Assembly (NCBI GenBank): GCA_016297585.1
Contig: JAEDGJ010000016.1
Coordinates: 1-24,281 of the forward strand
Direction of reading: 5' to 3'
DNA: 24,281 nt
Origin: Clostridiaceae bacterium
GTDB lineage: Bacteria; Bacillota; Clostridia; Oscillospirales; QAMX01
Positions within the stretch are counted from its first letter, which is position 1. Every line of letters starts with the position of its first letter. The notes beneath the pieces are model-generated. The model did no database searches. It was given only the letters and a program-made list of their open reading frames with translations, and was not told the DNA's origin. Shown in pieces: positions 14,979 through 22,168 of this stretch. The position numbers were made by a program, and so were the translations under genes.

Positions 14979-16856
14979 ATGATGAAGCTTTGTTTTACGC
15001 GTGTTCCGGAGGAGCTGCTGCCCGGCATCCGGGAGCTTTGCGCAGACCTCGACGTCTGCATGGACGATGCGGGGCTTGCGGTGGAGGTGACGCAGCGGGA
15101 CGGCGCGGCGCTCGAAGTCCGTGCCGGTGCAGGCGGCGCATCCATCGTCTATGACCGCAAGATCCACTTTTTCCGCGCGTTCAGCCTGCTCGTGCAGCAT
15201 CTGCGCGCCGGCGAGACGGCGTTTTCGCTGACCGAAAAGCCGCAGTTTACGCTCAACGGCCCGATGTTCGACGTCTCGCAGGGCAACGCGGTCATTCGGG
15301 TGTCCGAGGTCAAGAAGCTGCTGCGCCAGCTTGCGCAGATGGGGCTTTCGATGCTGATGCTCTACTGCGAGGACAGCTTCGACGTGAAGGCGCAGCCGTA
15401 TTTCGGCTATATGCGCGCCCGCTACACCGAGGCCGACATCCGCGAGTGCGACGACTACGCCGACCTGTTCGGCATCGAGATGATCCCCTGCATCCAGACG
15501 CTCGCGCATCTGGTGGACGTGCTGAAATGGCATGTGTACGACGACATCCGGGAAAACGACGTCTGCCTGCTCGTCGGCGAGGAAAAGACCTATCAGTTCA
15601 TCCGCGATCTGCTGACGGAGGCGACCCGCCCGTTCCGCAGCCGGCGCGTCCATATCGGCATGGACGAGGCGTACAACCTCGGACGCGGCGCGTTTCAGGA
15701 CCGGTACGGCGTGACGGCGCCGCAGAAGATCATGAAGCTGCACCTGGAGCGCGTGCTGGCGATCGTGCGCGAGCTCGGGCTGCAGCCGATGATGTGGAGC
15801 GATATGTTCTTCTCCGGCTACGGCTATTACGGCGACGCGGAGATCCCGCAGGAGCTGGTGGACTGCTGCCCGAAGGACGTGCAGCTTGTCTACTGGGATT
15901 ACTACCACAACGACGAGGCGTCCTACGAGACCTCCATCGCCCGCCACCGCCGCTTCGGCGAGCCAATCTTCGCGGGCGGCATCTGGACGTGGATCGGCTA
16001 CGGCGCGCACTGGGACCGCACCTTCCGCAGCACCGAGGCCGCGCTCAACGTCTGCAAGCGCGAGGGCATCCGCGAGGTTTTCGTCACGATCTGGGGCGAC
16101 AACGGTACGGAATGCCTGTACAACACGAATGTGTTGGGCCTTGCGCTCTACGCCGAGCACGGCTACAGCGAGAAAATCGACTACGAAAAGCTCAAAAGCC
16201 GCTTCGAGTTCATCACGGGCGCCCGCTACGACGACTTCCTCGCGCTCGAGGCGCTCGACAACGTGCCGGGCGTCGACGACACGGCGATGACCTCCTACAA
16301 CCCGTCGAAATTCCTGATGTGGCAGGACATCCTGACGGGTCTCTGCGACAAAAACATCGACGGACTGCCCCTTGACGCGCATTACGCGGCGCTGGCGGAA
16401 CGGCTGAAGCCCTGCTGCGGCCGCAACGGCGCGTACAACGATATGTTCCGCCTGTATTATCACGCGGCGGACACGCTCGCCAAAAAAAGCGAGATGGGTC
16501 TGCGCATCACAAAGGCGTATCGGGCGGGCGACCGCGAAACGCTGCGGCGGATAGCGGACGAGGAGCTGCCGGAGCTGCGCCGCCGGATGGAAGCGCTGCG
16601 GGCGTGCCATATGGAAAACTGGTTTGCGCTCTATAAGAGCCTCGGCTGGGACGTCATGGACATGCGCTACGGCTCCCTGCTTACCCGCATCGACAGCGCG
16701 ATCGCGGAGATCGGGATGTATCTCGACGGCCGGATGGAGCGGCTCGAGGAGCTGGAGGAGGAAAGGCTCGACTATGACGGCAGACCCGGCATGATCAGCT
16801 ACTTAAACTGGTTCGGTCGGACGGTGTCGGCAAGCCGCATTGCGCCGTACTGCTGA
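14979..16856 (+). CDS. Glycoside hydrolase family 20 (GcnA-like beta-N-acetylhexosaminidase)
   Basis: 625 residues, no signal peptide, so cytoplasmic. An N-terminal domain (about 1-85) precedes a TIM barrel that starts 'PQFTLNGPMFDVSQGNAVIRVSEVKKLLRQLAQMGLSMLMLY'. The catalytic Asp-Glu pair of GH20 is at Asp229-Glu230 in 'RRVHIGMDEAYNLGRG', followed by 'LQPMMWSDMFFS' and 'EVFVTIWGDNGTEC'. After the barrel comes a helical C-terminal region of about 200 residues. GH20 enzymes remove terminal GlcNAc or GalNAc by substrate-assisted catalysis; the GcnA-like subgroup acts on short oligosaccharides. Start at ATG 14979 with AAAGGGG upstream; a second ATG follows directly. Last gene of the colinear unit, closed by the terminator at 16871. 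Confidence 0.88.
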   Translation: MMKLCFTRVPEELLPGIRELCADLDVCMDDAGLAVEVTQRDGAALEVRAGAGGASIVYDRKIHFFRAFSLLVQHLRAGETAFSLTEKPQFTLNGPMFDVSQGNAVIRVSEVKKLLRQLAQMGLSMLMLYCEDSFDVKAQPYFGYMRARYTEADIRECDDYADLFGIEMIPCIQTLAHLVDVLKWHVYDDIRENDVCLLVGEEKTYQFIRDLLTEATRPFRSRRVHIGMDEAYNLGRGAFQDRYGVTAPQKIMKLHLERVLAIVRELGLQPMMWSDMFFSGYGYYGDAEIPQELVDCCPKDVQLVYWDYYHNDEASYETSIARHRRFGEPIFAGGIWTWIGYGAHWDRTFRSTEAALNVCKREGIREVFVTIWGDNGTECLYNTNVLGLALYAEHGYSEKIDYEKLKSRFEFITGARYDDFLALEALDNVPGVDDTAMTSYNPSKFLMWQDILTGLCDKNIDGLPLDAHYAALAERLKPCCGRNGAYNDMFRLYYHAADTLAKKSEMGLRITKAYRAGDRETLRRIADEELPELRRRMEALRACHMENWFALYKSLGWDVMDMRYGSLLTRIDSAIAEIGMYLDGRMERLEELEEERLDYDGRPGMISYLNWFGRTVSASRIAPYC

Positions 16857-16870
16857 AAAAAGACGGCAAA

Positions 16871-16916
16871 AATCCCCGCTGTGGAAGGATTATTCTTCCG
16901 CGGCGGGGATTGTTTT
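16871..16916. terminator. Bidirectional intrinsic terminator between GH20 and Gfo/Idh/MocA genes
   Basis: AATCCCCGC-TGT-GGAAG-loop-CTTCC-GCG-GCGGGGATT with TGTTTT after it on plus and ...TTTTTGCC on minus (A-run 16868-16872). It lies between convergent genes and can end both. Confidence 0.88.
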
Positions 16917-16922
16917 ACGGAT

Positions 16923-18005
16923 TTACAGATCGACCTCGACTTCGTGACCGCAGGCGGCCGAACGAATGATGCCGTCGATGATCGCCTGGTTGTAGATGAT
17001 CTGGCTCGTCGGGATCGGCGCGGGACGGCCGTTCTTCACGGCGTCCACAAACGCGCGCACCTTGCACTCAAACAGGTTCGACTTCTCTTCCTTCTCGATC
17101 GGAACCGGCGTCGACGTCGGTTTGCCGAACACGTCGTGGAAGAGCGTCACCTCACCGACGGTGCCGTCCCACGCGCCGCCCCAGAGCTCGTAATGCGGCT
17201 GGCGGACCTTTAAACCGGCGTCCTTTCCCAAGAACAGGAAGTCGCCCGTCGTGTCCATGTGCATCGCCCAGGACATACGGAAGTCGAGCGTGATGCCGCC
17301 CTCGAGACGCACGAACGCGGCGGAGAAATCGTCGACGGAGAAGCGCTCGCTCTCGGCGTAGTACTTCGGGTTCTTGCCGAAGTAGTCATACGCCATCGCG
17401 GAGACGGTCAGGGGCTTCGGATAGCCGATCGTGTTCATCGCGAAATCGAGCGCATAGCAGCCGATGTCCGCGAGCGCGCCGACGCCGGCCTTGTCCTTGT
17501 CGATGAAGGTACGTCCCGGAATGCCGCGGCGCCGTCCGCCGCCGGTCTGGACATAGTAGACGTCGCCCAGCGCGCCGGAGGACACGATGTCGTGCACGAG
17601 CTTGAAGTTTGCGCCGTAGCGGGGCTGGAAGCCGACCGAGACGATCTTGCCGGACGCTTTTTCCGCCGCGACGATGTCCTTGGCCTGCTCAAGCGTGATG
17701 GTCATCGGCTTTTCGAGCAGCACATGCTTTCCCGACCGCAGCGCGGCGATGGCGCAGACGGCGTGGGTGGAGTTATAGGTACAGACGGAGACGGCGTCGA
17801 TGTCGTCGCGCGCGCAGAGGGCTTCGCAGCTCTCATATGCGTCGGCCTTGTCCCAGCCGAACTCGTCCAGGAACGCGCGGGCCTTGCCGGGGATGATATC
17901 CGCGCCGGCGACGACCTCGACGTCCTCAAAATTCTTGTACGCGCGGGCATGCGAATGGGCGATGCCGCCGGTACCGATGATGCCGATTCTCAGCTTGTCA
18001 GACAT
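16923..18005 (-). CDS. Gfo/Idh/MocA family oxidoreductase
   Basis: 360 residues, cytoplasmic NAD(P)-dependent sugar or inositol dehydrogenase family. The Rossmann loop is GIIGTGGIAHSHARAY (8-23), the catalytic-lysine motif EKP is Glu98-Lys99-Pro100, and the second domain has 'GVGALADIGCYALDFAMNTIGYP', the place of the usual Asp/His pair. Cys and Tyr replace the usual His nearby (GCYALD against GCHxID), which may affect substrate choice. Start at ATG 18005 with GGAGG 9 nt upstream; sequence upstream of that in frame overlaps the promoter and recQ and is not coding. It has its own promoter (18060-18088). The 'NPKYYAESERFSVDDFSAAFVRLEGGI' part is as expected. Substrate not assignable; a sugar or sugar acid is likely. 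Confidence 0.93.
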   Translation of the reverse strand: MSDKLRIGIIGTGGIAHSHARAYKNFEDVEVVAGADIIPGKARAFLDEFGWDKADAYESCEALCARDDIDAVSVCTYNSTHAVCAIAALRSGKHVLLEKPMTITLEQAKDIVAAEKASGKIVSVGFQPRYGANFKLVHDIVSSGALGDVYYVQTGGGRRRGIPGRTFIDKDKAGVGALADIGCYALDFAMNTIGYPKPLTVSAMAYDYFGKNPKYYAESERFSVDDFSAAFVRLEGGITLDFRMSWAMHMDTTGDFLFLGKDAGLKVRQPHYELWGGAWDGTVGEVTLFHDVFGKPTSTPVPIEKEEKSNLFECKVRAFVDAVKNGRPAPIPTSQIIYNQAIIDGIIRSAACGHEVEVDL

Positions 18006-18059
18006 AGCGTTATATCCTCCATCAATAATCATTTGCCCGGGACGGGGGTGATGCTTTGC

Positions 18060-18088
18060 ATTATACCACCGGACGGAGGAAAATGCAA
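18060..18088 (-). promoter_or_regulatory. Sigma-A promoter for the Gfo/Idh/MocA gene
   Basis: Minus strand: TTGCAT (18083-18088), 17-bp spacer, perfect TATAAT (18060-18065). It is back to back with the recQ promoter; the two -35 elements are only 8 bp apart. Confidence 0.85.
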
Positions 18089-18096
18089 CCGTTTCC

Positions 18097-18125
18097 TTGA
18101 GTTTTCGGCGCCGCTGTGCTATAAT
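18097..18125 (+). promoter_or_regulatory. Sigma-A promoter for recQ
   Basis: TTGAGT (18097-18102), 17-bp spacer, perfect TATAAT (18120-18125). Transcription would start near 18132, just before a palindrome. Confidence 0.85.
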
Positions 18126-18133
18126 GAAGACCG

Positions 18134-18150
18134 GCGCGCAGGCTGCGCGC
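18134..18150 (+). repeat. 8-bp palindrome at the recQ transcript 5' end
   Basis: GCGCGCAG (18134-18141) and CTGCGCGC (18143-18150) are exact inverted copies around one base. As RNA it gives a stable GC-only stem at or within a few nt of the predicted mRNA start; as DNA it could be an operator directly at the start site. Confidence 0.6.
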
Positions 18151-18188
18151 GGATATTGAGGCAAAAAAAGGGTTTGGCTGCAAAAAAG

Positions 18189-20036
18189 ATGGACAATTAC
18201 GAGATTCTTCGCCGTTTTTTCGGGCACAGCGCCTTCCGCGAAGGGCAGGAGCAGATTATCGATGCGCTGGTCTCCGGACGCGACGTCTGCGGCGTCATGC
18301 CGACGGGCGCGGGAAAGTCGATCTGCTATCAGGTGCCGGCGCTGCGGCTTCCCGGCGTGACCGTCGTCGTCTCCCCGCTGATTTCGCTGATGAAGGACCA
18401 GGTGGAGGCGCTGACGCAGTGCGGCATCCCCGCGGCGTTCCTGAACAGCTCCATGAGCGCCTCCGAGTTTTCGGAAACGCTCGCCGACGCGAGATACGGC
18501 GCGTATAAGCTGCTCTACGTTGCGCCAGAGCGGCTTTTGACCGACGGCTTCCTCGCCTTCTCCGCATCCATGCCCATTTCGATGGTCGCCGTCGACGAGG
18601 CGCACTGCGTTTCCCAGTGGGGGCAGGATTTCCGCCCGAGCTACTTAAAAATCGTCGACTATATCGACCGCCTCCCCCGCCGGCCCGTCGTCGCCGCCTT
18701 TACCGCGACCGCGACGCGCGCCGTCCGGGACGACGTCGTGCGCCTGCTGCAGCTGCGGGATCCCTTCGTGCTGGTCACGGGCTTCGACCGCGGGAACCTG
18801 CGCTTCGAAACGCAGGCGCCGCGCGACAAATACGCCGCCTGCGTCCGGCTTCTGCGCGCGCATCCGGAGCAGAGCGGCATCGTCTACTGCGCCACGCGCA
18901 AAACCACCGACGAGCTTGCGTCGCGGCTGATGGACGACGGCTTCTCCGTCACCCGCTATCACGCGGGACTGTCCGACGCGGAGCGCAGACGCAATCAGGA
19001 GGACTTCATCAACGACCGCCGCCTGATCGTCGTCGCCACAAACGCCTTCGGCATGGGCATCGACAAGTCAAACGTCCGCTTCGTCATCCATTACAACATG
19101 CCCAAAAACCTCGAGAGCTACTATCAGGAGGCGGGACGCGCGGGCCGGGACGGCGAGCCGTCCGTCTGCACGCTGCTGTACGGCGCGCAGGACGTCGCGA
19201 CCTGCCAGTGGTTGATCGAGCATTCCTCGGACAACGCCGAGCTGGACGAGCGGACGCGTGCGGTCATCCGGCAGCGAGATCTTGTACGGCTGCGGCAGAT
19301 GAAGGAGTACGCGACGACGACGGACTGCCTGCGGGGCTGCATTCTCCGCTATTTCGGCGACGACGCGCCGGAGAGCTGCGGCAACTGCTCGAACTGCCTT
19401 TCGGAGTTTACCGTCGCCGACATCACCGTCGACGCGCAGAAGATCCTTTCCTGCGTCTACCGGCTCCGCGAACGAGGTCAGAGCGCGGGTGCGGAGCTGA
19501 CGGCGCAGATTCTGCACGGCAGTCAGGCCAAACGCATCGCCGAAAACCATTACGACACCCTTTCCACCTACGGCATCATGCGCGACGTGCCGGTGGCTAC
19601 GATCCGGGCGATCATTGACGAGCTGCTGCGGCGGCACTGTCTGGAGACCTCGCAGGATGAAAAGCCCGTGCTGCTGCTCAACGCTGCATCAAAGGATGTC
19701 TTGTTCGGTCGGAAGAAGCTTTCGCGCCGGGTGCCGGTTCCGCCGAAGGCCGAAAAGACGAAGCCGGTGACGACCGTCCTTACCGGAAAGCCCGCCGGAG
19801 ACGGGGAAGACGCCCTGTTCCGCCAGCTCCGGCTGCTGCGCGCCGTGATCGCCCGGCGCGAGGAGGTGCCGCCCTACATCGTGTTCTCCGACGCGACGCT
19901 GCGGGCGATGGCGGCGGCGCGTCCGACGACGCCGGAGGCGTTTCAGGAGCTTCCCGGCGTCGGGCAGAAGAAGCTCGAACGGTACGGAGAGCGCTTCATG
20001 CTGTTGATCCGCATGAACGGCGAGGGCCGCGTGTGA
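18189..20036 (+). CDS. recQ: ATP-dependent DNA helicase RecQ
   Basis: 3'-5' helicase that unwinds DNA during recombination and repair of stalled forks. 615 residues, full length. Helicase motifs: Walker A TGAGKS (39-44), DEAH box (136-139), motif III TATAT (172-176) and motif VI QEAGRAGRDG (313-322). The zinc site is intact with Cys380, Cys397, Cys400 and Cys403 (SCGNCSNC). The winged-helix RQC domain covers about 405-500, and a C-terminal HRDC domain about 540-610 ('LFRQLRLLRAVIARREEVPPYIVFSDATL...LPGVGQKKLERYG'). The start is not certain: ATG 18189 has only distant AAAGGG (16 nt) and GAGG upstream, and a TTG at 18174 in frame is possible. It runs divergently from the Gfo/Idh/MocA gene and ends at the terminator 20042-20090. 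Confidence 0.97.
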   Translation: MDNYEILRRFFGHSAFREGQEQIIDALVSGRDVCGVMPTGAGKSICYQVPALRLPGVTVVVSPLISLMKDQVEALTQCGIPAAFLNSSMSASEFSETLADARYGAYKLLYVAPERLLTDGFLAFSASMPISMVAVDEAHCVSQWGQDFRPSYLKIVDYIDRLPRRPVVAAFTATATRAVRDDVVRLLQLRDPFVLVTGFDRGNLRFETQAPRDKYAACVRLLRAHPEQSGIVYCATRKTTDELASRLMDDGFSVTRYHAGLSDAERRRNQEDFINDRRLIVVATNAFGMGIDKSNVRFVIHYNMPKNLESYYQEAGRAGRDGEPSVCTLLYGAQDVATCQWLIEHSSDNAELDERTRAVIRQRDLVRLRQMKEYATTTDCLRGCILRYFGDDAPESCGNCSNCLSEFTVADITVDAQKILSCVYRLRERGQSAGAELTAQILHGSQAKRIAENHYDTLSTYGIMRDVPVATIRAIIDELLRRHCLETSQDEKPVLLLNAASKDVLFGRKKLSRRVPVPPKAEKTKPVTTVLTGKPAGDGEDALFRQLRLLRAVIARREEVPPYIVFSDATLRAMAAARPTTPEAFQELPGVGQKKLERYGERFMLLIRMNGEGRV

Positions 20037-20090
20037 AAAACCGCGCCGCGATTCCCCGAGGGTTTTTCGGGAACCGCGGCGCGATTTTTT
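20037..20090. terminator. Bidirectional terminator between recQ and DUF4838 gene
   Basis: CGCGCCGCG (20042-20050) pairs with CGCGGCGCG (20075-20083); an inner TTCCCCGA/TCGGGAA stem continues it. ATTTTTT follows on plus and TTTTTCA on minus (A-run 20036-20040). Confidence 0.9.
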
Positions 20091-22008
20091 ATTCGTCCGG
20101 CAGGACGGAACGCAGGGTCTGCTGGAACTCGTACACGTCAAAGACGTGGTTTAGCTCCTGCTCGTGCTGCCTTGCGTAGGCAAACAGGTCGCCTCGGACG
20201 GCCAGTGCGCGCTTTGCGTCGCCTTTGGCGCGGTAATAGAGCGCGCGGGCGAGCAGACGGCAGAGCGACGCGTGATAGGACAGATATGCCCACGACAGCC
20301 GCACGTTTTCGGGATTGTCTTCTTCCACCATGTTTTCCTGGATGATCTCCGCGTACTCGTCGAGGATATCCGGGATCTTCTGGAAGCGCTTTGCGGCGGC
20401 TTCGTCGACGGCCGGCTTCTCGCCGCGCAGATAGGACGGGTCGAACGCGTCGGAGAGCTTCTTTAAGTATTCCTGCGCGACGGGGCCGTCCTCGCCGAAG
20501 GCGGCGTCGAAATAGCGGTTGGCCATCTCGTCGAAATCCGCCTGCTCGTCCCACAGCGCCGTGGCCATCGCCGTCATGCCGAGGCCGTCCGGGAAGAAAA
20601 CCCGCTGGTTCTGACAGCTCACCATGCCGTTCAGGCCGACGCGGCGCAGGTTCTGCATATCGCGGAACAGCACCTCCGCCATGCGGTAGTAGCCGGGATC
20701 CTTGAAGTGATCCCACATGAAATGGTAGTCGAAATCGAAGCTGTCGCCGTGGAACATCGCCTGCCAGCGGCGCAGCCACGCGAGGTTTTCGCCGACGGAG
20801 CTCGGGAACTGCAGACGGTTGCGCTCATACGGCGGGAGATTTGCCTCGTCGAACGGCTCGCAGTCGGCAAACGACGACGAGTAGGTGCGGGTGATCGGCG
20901 CAAACATCAGCACGAACCGGTCCTGATTGTGCAGCGTCTCCGTCTGCGGCGCCCATAACAGATCGACGTAGATCAGGAACACGACCTTCTGCGGCAGTCC
21001 GCGCGCGGTCAGCTCCTCGTCCACCTCGTTGAGCAGCGTTACATACCAGTCCGCCGGCGTCTTCTTGACGCATTCGGCGCATTCGCAGTGGTTGTTCGAG
21101 CCGTCCGCGAGCCAGAGGTGCAGGTAGTCGACCGCCGGGATACGCTCACAGTAATCCGCGATGGCCGTCACCATCTTCCGGCGCACGGCGGGGTTCGAGT
21201 AGCAGAGGTTCGTATTCAGCGGCACGCCGCCCCAGAGTTCGCGGACACCGTTGACCTCGGCCATGACGCTTTTCTGCTCGTCGGTGATCTCATAGCTGCG
21301 GGCGTCCCAGGTCTCGCCCGGAATGCCGAACGGGTCGCAGGTCCAGCCGTGACCCGCGGCGTGATAGAGCATGCCGCGCTTTTTCAGCTCTGCGACGCTC
21401 TGGTCGCGGATGCCGCGGATCTCGGCCGCCGAGAGCGGCGCGGACTCGTAAAGCGCGTTGTCCTGGTGGCTGTACCAGCGGTCATAGAAGGTGAAGGGGT
21501 TGTTGAACTGGTTGAAATAGCCGTTCATACCGAGCTTCGGCATCCAGTCGATCATGTCCATGACGTGGTCGTAATTGACCGCGCCCTCGATGCAGACCGC
21601 GCGGTGGCGGTACGACGGCGTCTCGCGCAGCCGGACGCAGGCGTCGGCGACCGGCCCTTCCGGGATGATCTCCCCGTCCGCACCGGGACGCACCCAGTCA
21701 CATCCGAGCTCTCGCAGGAAGCGGTAGACGCCGAACAGCACGCTGCGCGGATTGGAGCCGCGGATGGAGCCGCGTCCGTGATCGACGTCGACCCAGACCG
21801 CGTCGTCATAGACGGGATTGCCGACGGTTTCGCAGACTTTGGGACAGACACCCAGCCAGAGCACGTCCGTCAGCGCTTCATCGAACCGGGGAAAGCTGAG
21901 AATGGCGATTTCGAGTGCACCGTCCATACGGGAAAGGTATTTTTTCAGTTCGTCCGCCGCAAACGCGATCGTCGGATCCGTTCCGGCTTTGGCAAGCTTC
22001 CATACCAT
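20089..22008 (-). CDS. DUF4838 domain protein, glycosidase-like
   Basis: 639 residues, no signal peptide. An N-terminal alpha/beta domain like those before GH20/GH67/GH84 barrels ('AFAADELKKYLSRMDG', then 'SNPRSVLFGVYRFLRELGCDWVRPGADGEIIPE') is followed by a predicted TIM-barrel-like part: 'GAVNYDHVMDMIDWMPKLGMNGYFNQFN', 'YHAAGHGWTCDPFGI' and 'YLHLWLADGSNNHCECAECVKKTPADWYVTLLNEV'. The CxC-x2-C cysteine cluster (HCECAEC) is typical for DUF4838 proteins and could bind a metal. The C-terminal 150 residues are helical. The family is considered glycosidase-related, but activity is unproven. ATG at 22008 with AAGGAGG 11 nt upstream; own promoter at 22042-22070. Being cytoplasmic it would act on imported sugars. 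Confidence 0.82.
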   Translation of the reverse strand: MVWKLAKAGTDPTIAFAADELKKYLSRMDGALEIAILSFPRFDEALTDVLWLGVCPKVCETVGNPVYDDAVWVDVDHGRGSIRGSNPRSVLFGVYRFLRELGCDWVRPGADGEIIPEGPVADACVRLRETPSYRHRAVCIEGAVNYDHVMDMIDWMPKLGMNGYFNQFNNPFTFYDRWYSHQDNALYESAPLSAAEIRGIRDQSVAELKKRGMLYHAAGHGWTCDPFGIPGETWDARSYEITDEQKSVMAEVNGVRELWGGVPLNTNLCYSNPAVRRKMVTAIADYCERIPAVDYLHLWLADGSNNHCECAECVKKTPADWYVTLLNEVDEELTARGLPQKVVFLIYVDLLWAPQTETLHNQDRFVLMFAPITRTYSSSFADCEPFDEANLPPYERNRLQFPSSVGENLAWLRRWQAMFHGDSFDFDYHFMWDHFKDPGYYRMAEVLFRDMQNLRRVGLNGMVSCQNQRVFFPDGLGMTAMATALWDEQADFDEMANRYFDAAFGEDGPVAQEYLKKLSDAFDPSYLRGEKPAVDEAAAKRFQKIPDILDEYAEIIQENMVEEDNPENVRLSWAYLSYHASLCRLLARALYYRAKGDAKRALAVRGDLFAYARQHEQELNHVFDVYEFQQTLRSVLPDE

Positions 22009-22041
22009 AGCAACGCAGACCTCCTTTTGGTTGTGTTTTTA

Positions 22042-22070
22042 AGTATACCTGTTTTTTGCGTTTTTGGCAA
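22042..22070 (-). promoter_or_regulatory. Sigma-A promoter for the DUF4838 gene
   Basis: Minus strand: TTGCCA (22065-22070), A-rich 17-bp spacer, TATACT (22042-22047). The A-rich spacer and upstream stretch are suggestive of intrinsic curvature. Divergent to the promoter at 22091. Confidence 0.8.
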
Positions 22071-22090
22071 TCCCCTTTTTTCATTTTGCA

Positions 22091-22120
22091 TTGACAGCCA
22101 TGCGTCTGCGGTGGTAAAAT
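22091..22120 (+). promoter_or_regulatory. Sigma-A promoter for the glycyl radical enzyme gene
   Basis: Perfect TTGACA (22091-22096), 18-bp spacer, TAAAAT (22115-22120). Its -35 is 20 bp from that of the DUF4838 promoter, so one regulator could act on both genes. Confidence 0.7.
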
Positions 22121-22168
22121 GATTTTGTCAGTTCCGAAGGCATTTTAAATCCAAACGAGGTGTTTTTT

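Noticed and set aside
14895..16610. 571-codon open frame opposite the GH20 gene
   Set aside because: Same codon-shadow effect; low-complexity His/Arg/Ala/Val composition and no plausible ribosome binding site or motif.
17259..18188. Long N-terminal extension in frame with recQ
   Set aside because: It runs through the Gfo/Idh/MocA gene on the other strand and through the recQ promoter; RecQ homologues begin at the MDNYEILRRFFG region.
18006..18605. N-terminal extension in frame with the Gfo/Idh/MocA gene
   Set aside because: It lies antisense to recQ and upstream of the promoter; GGAGG is well placed for the ATG at 18005.
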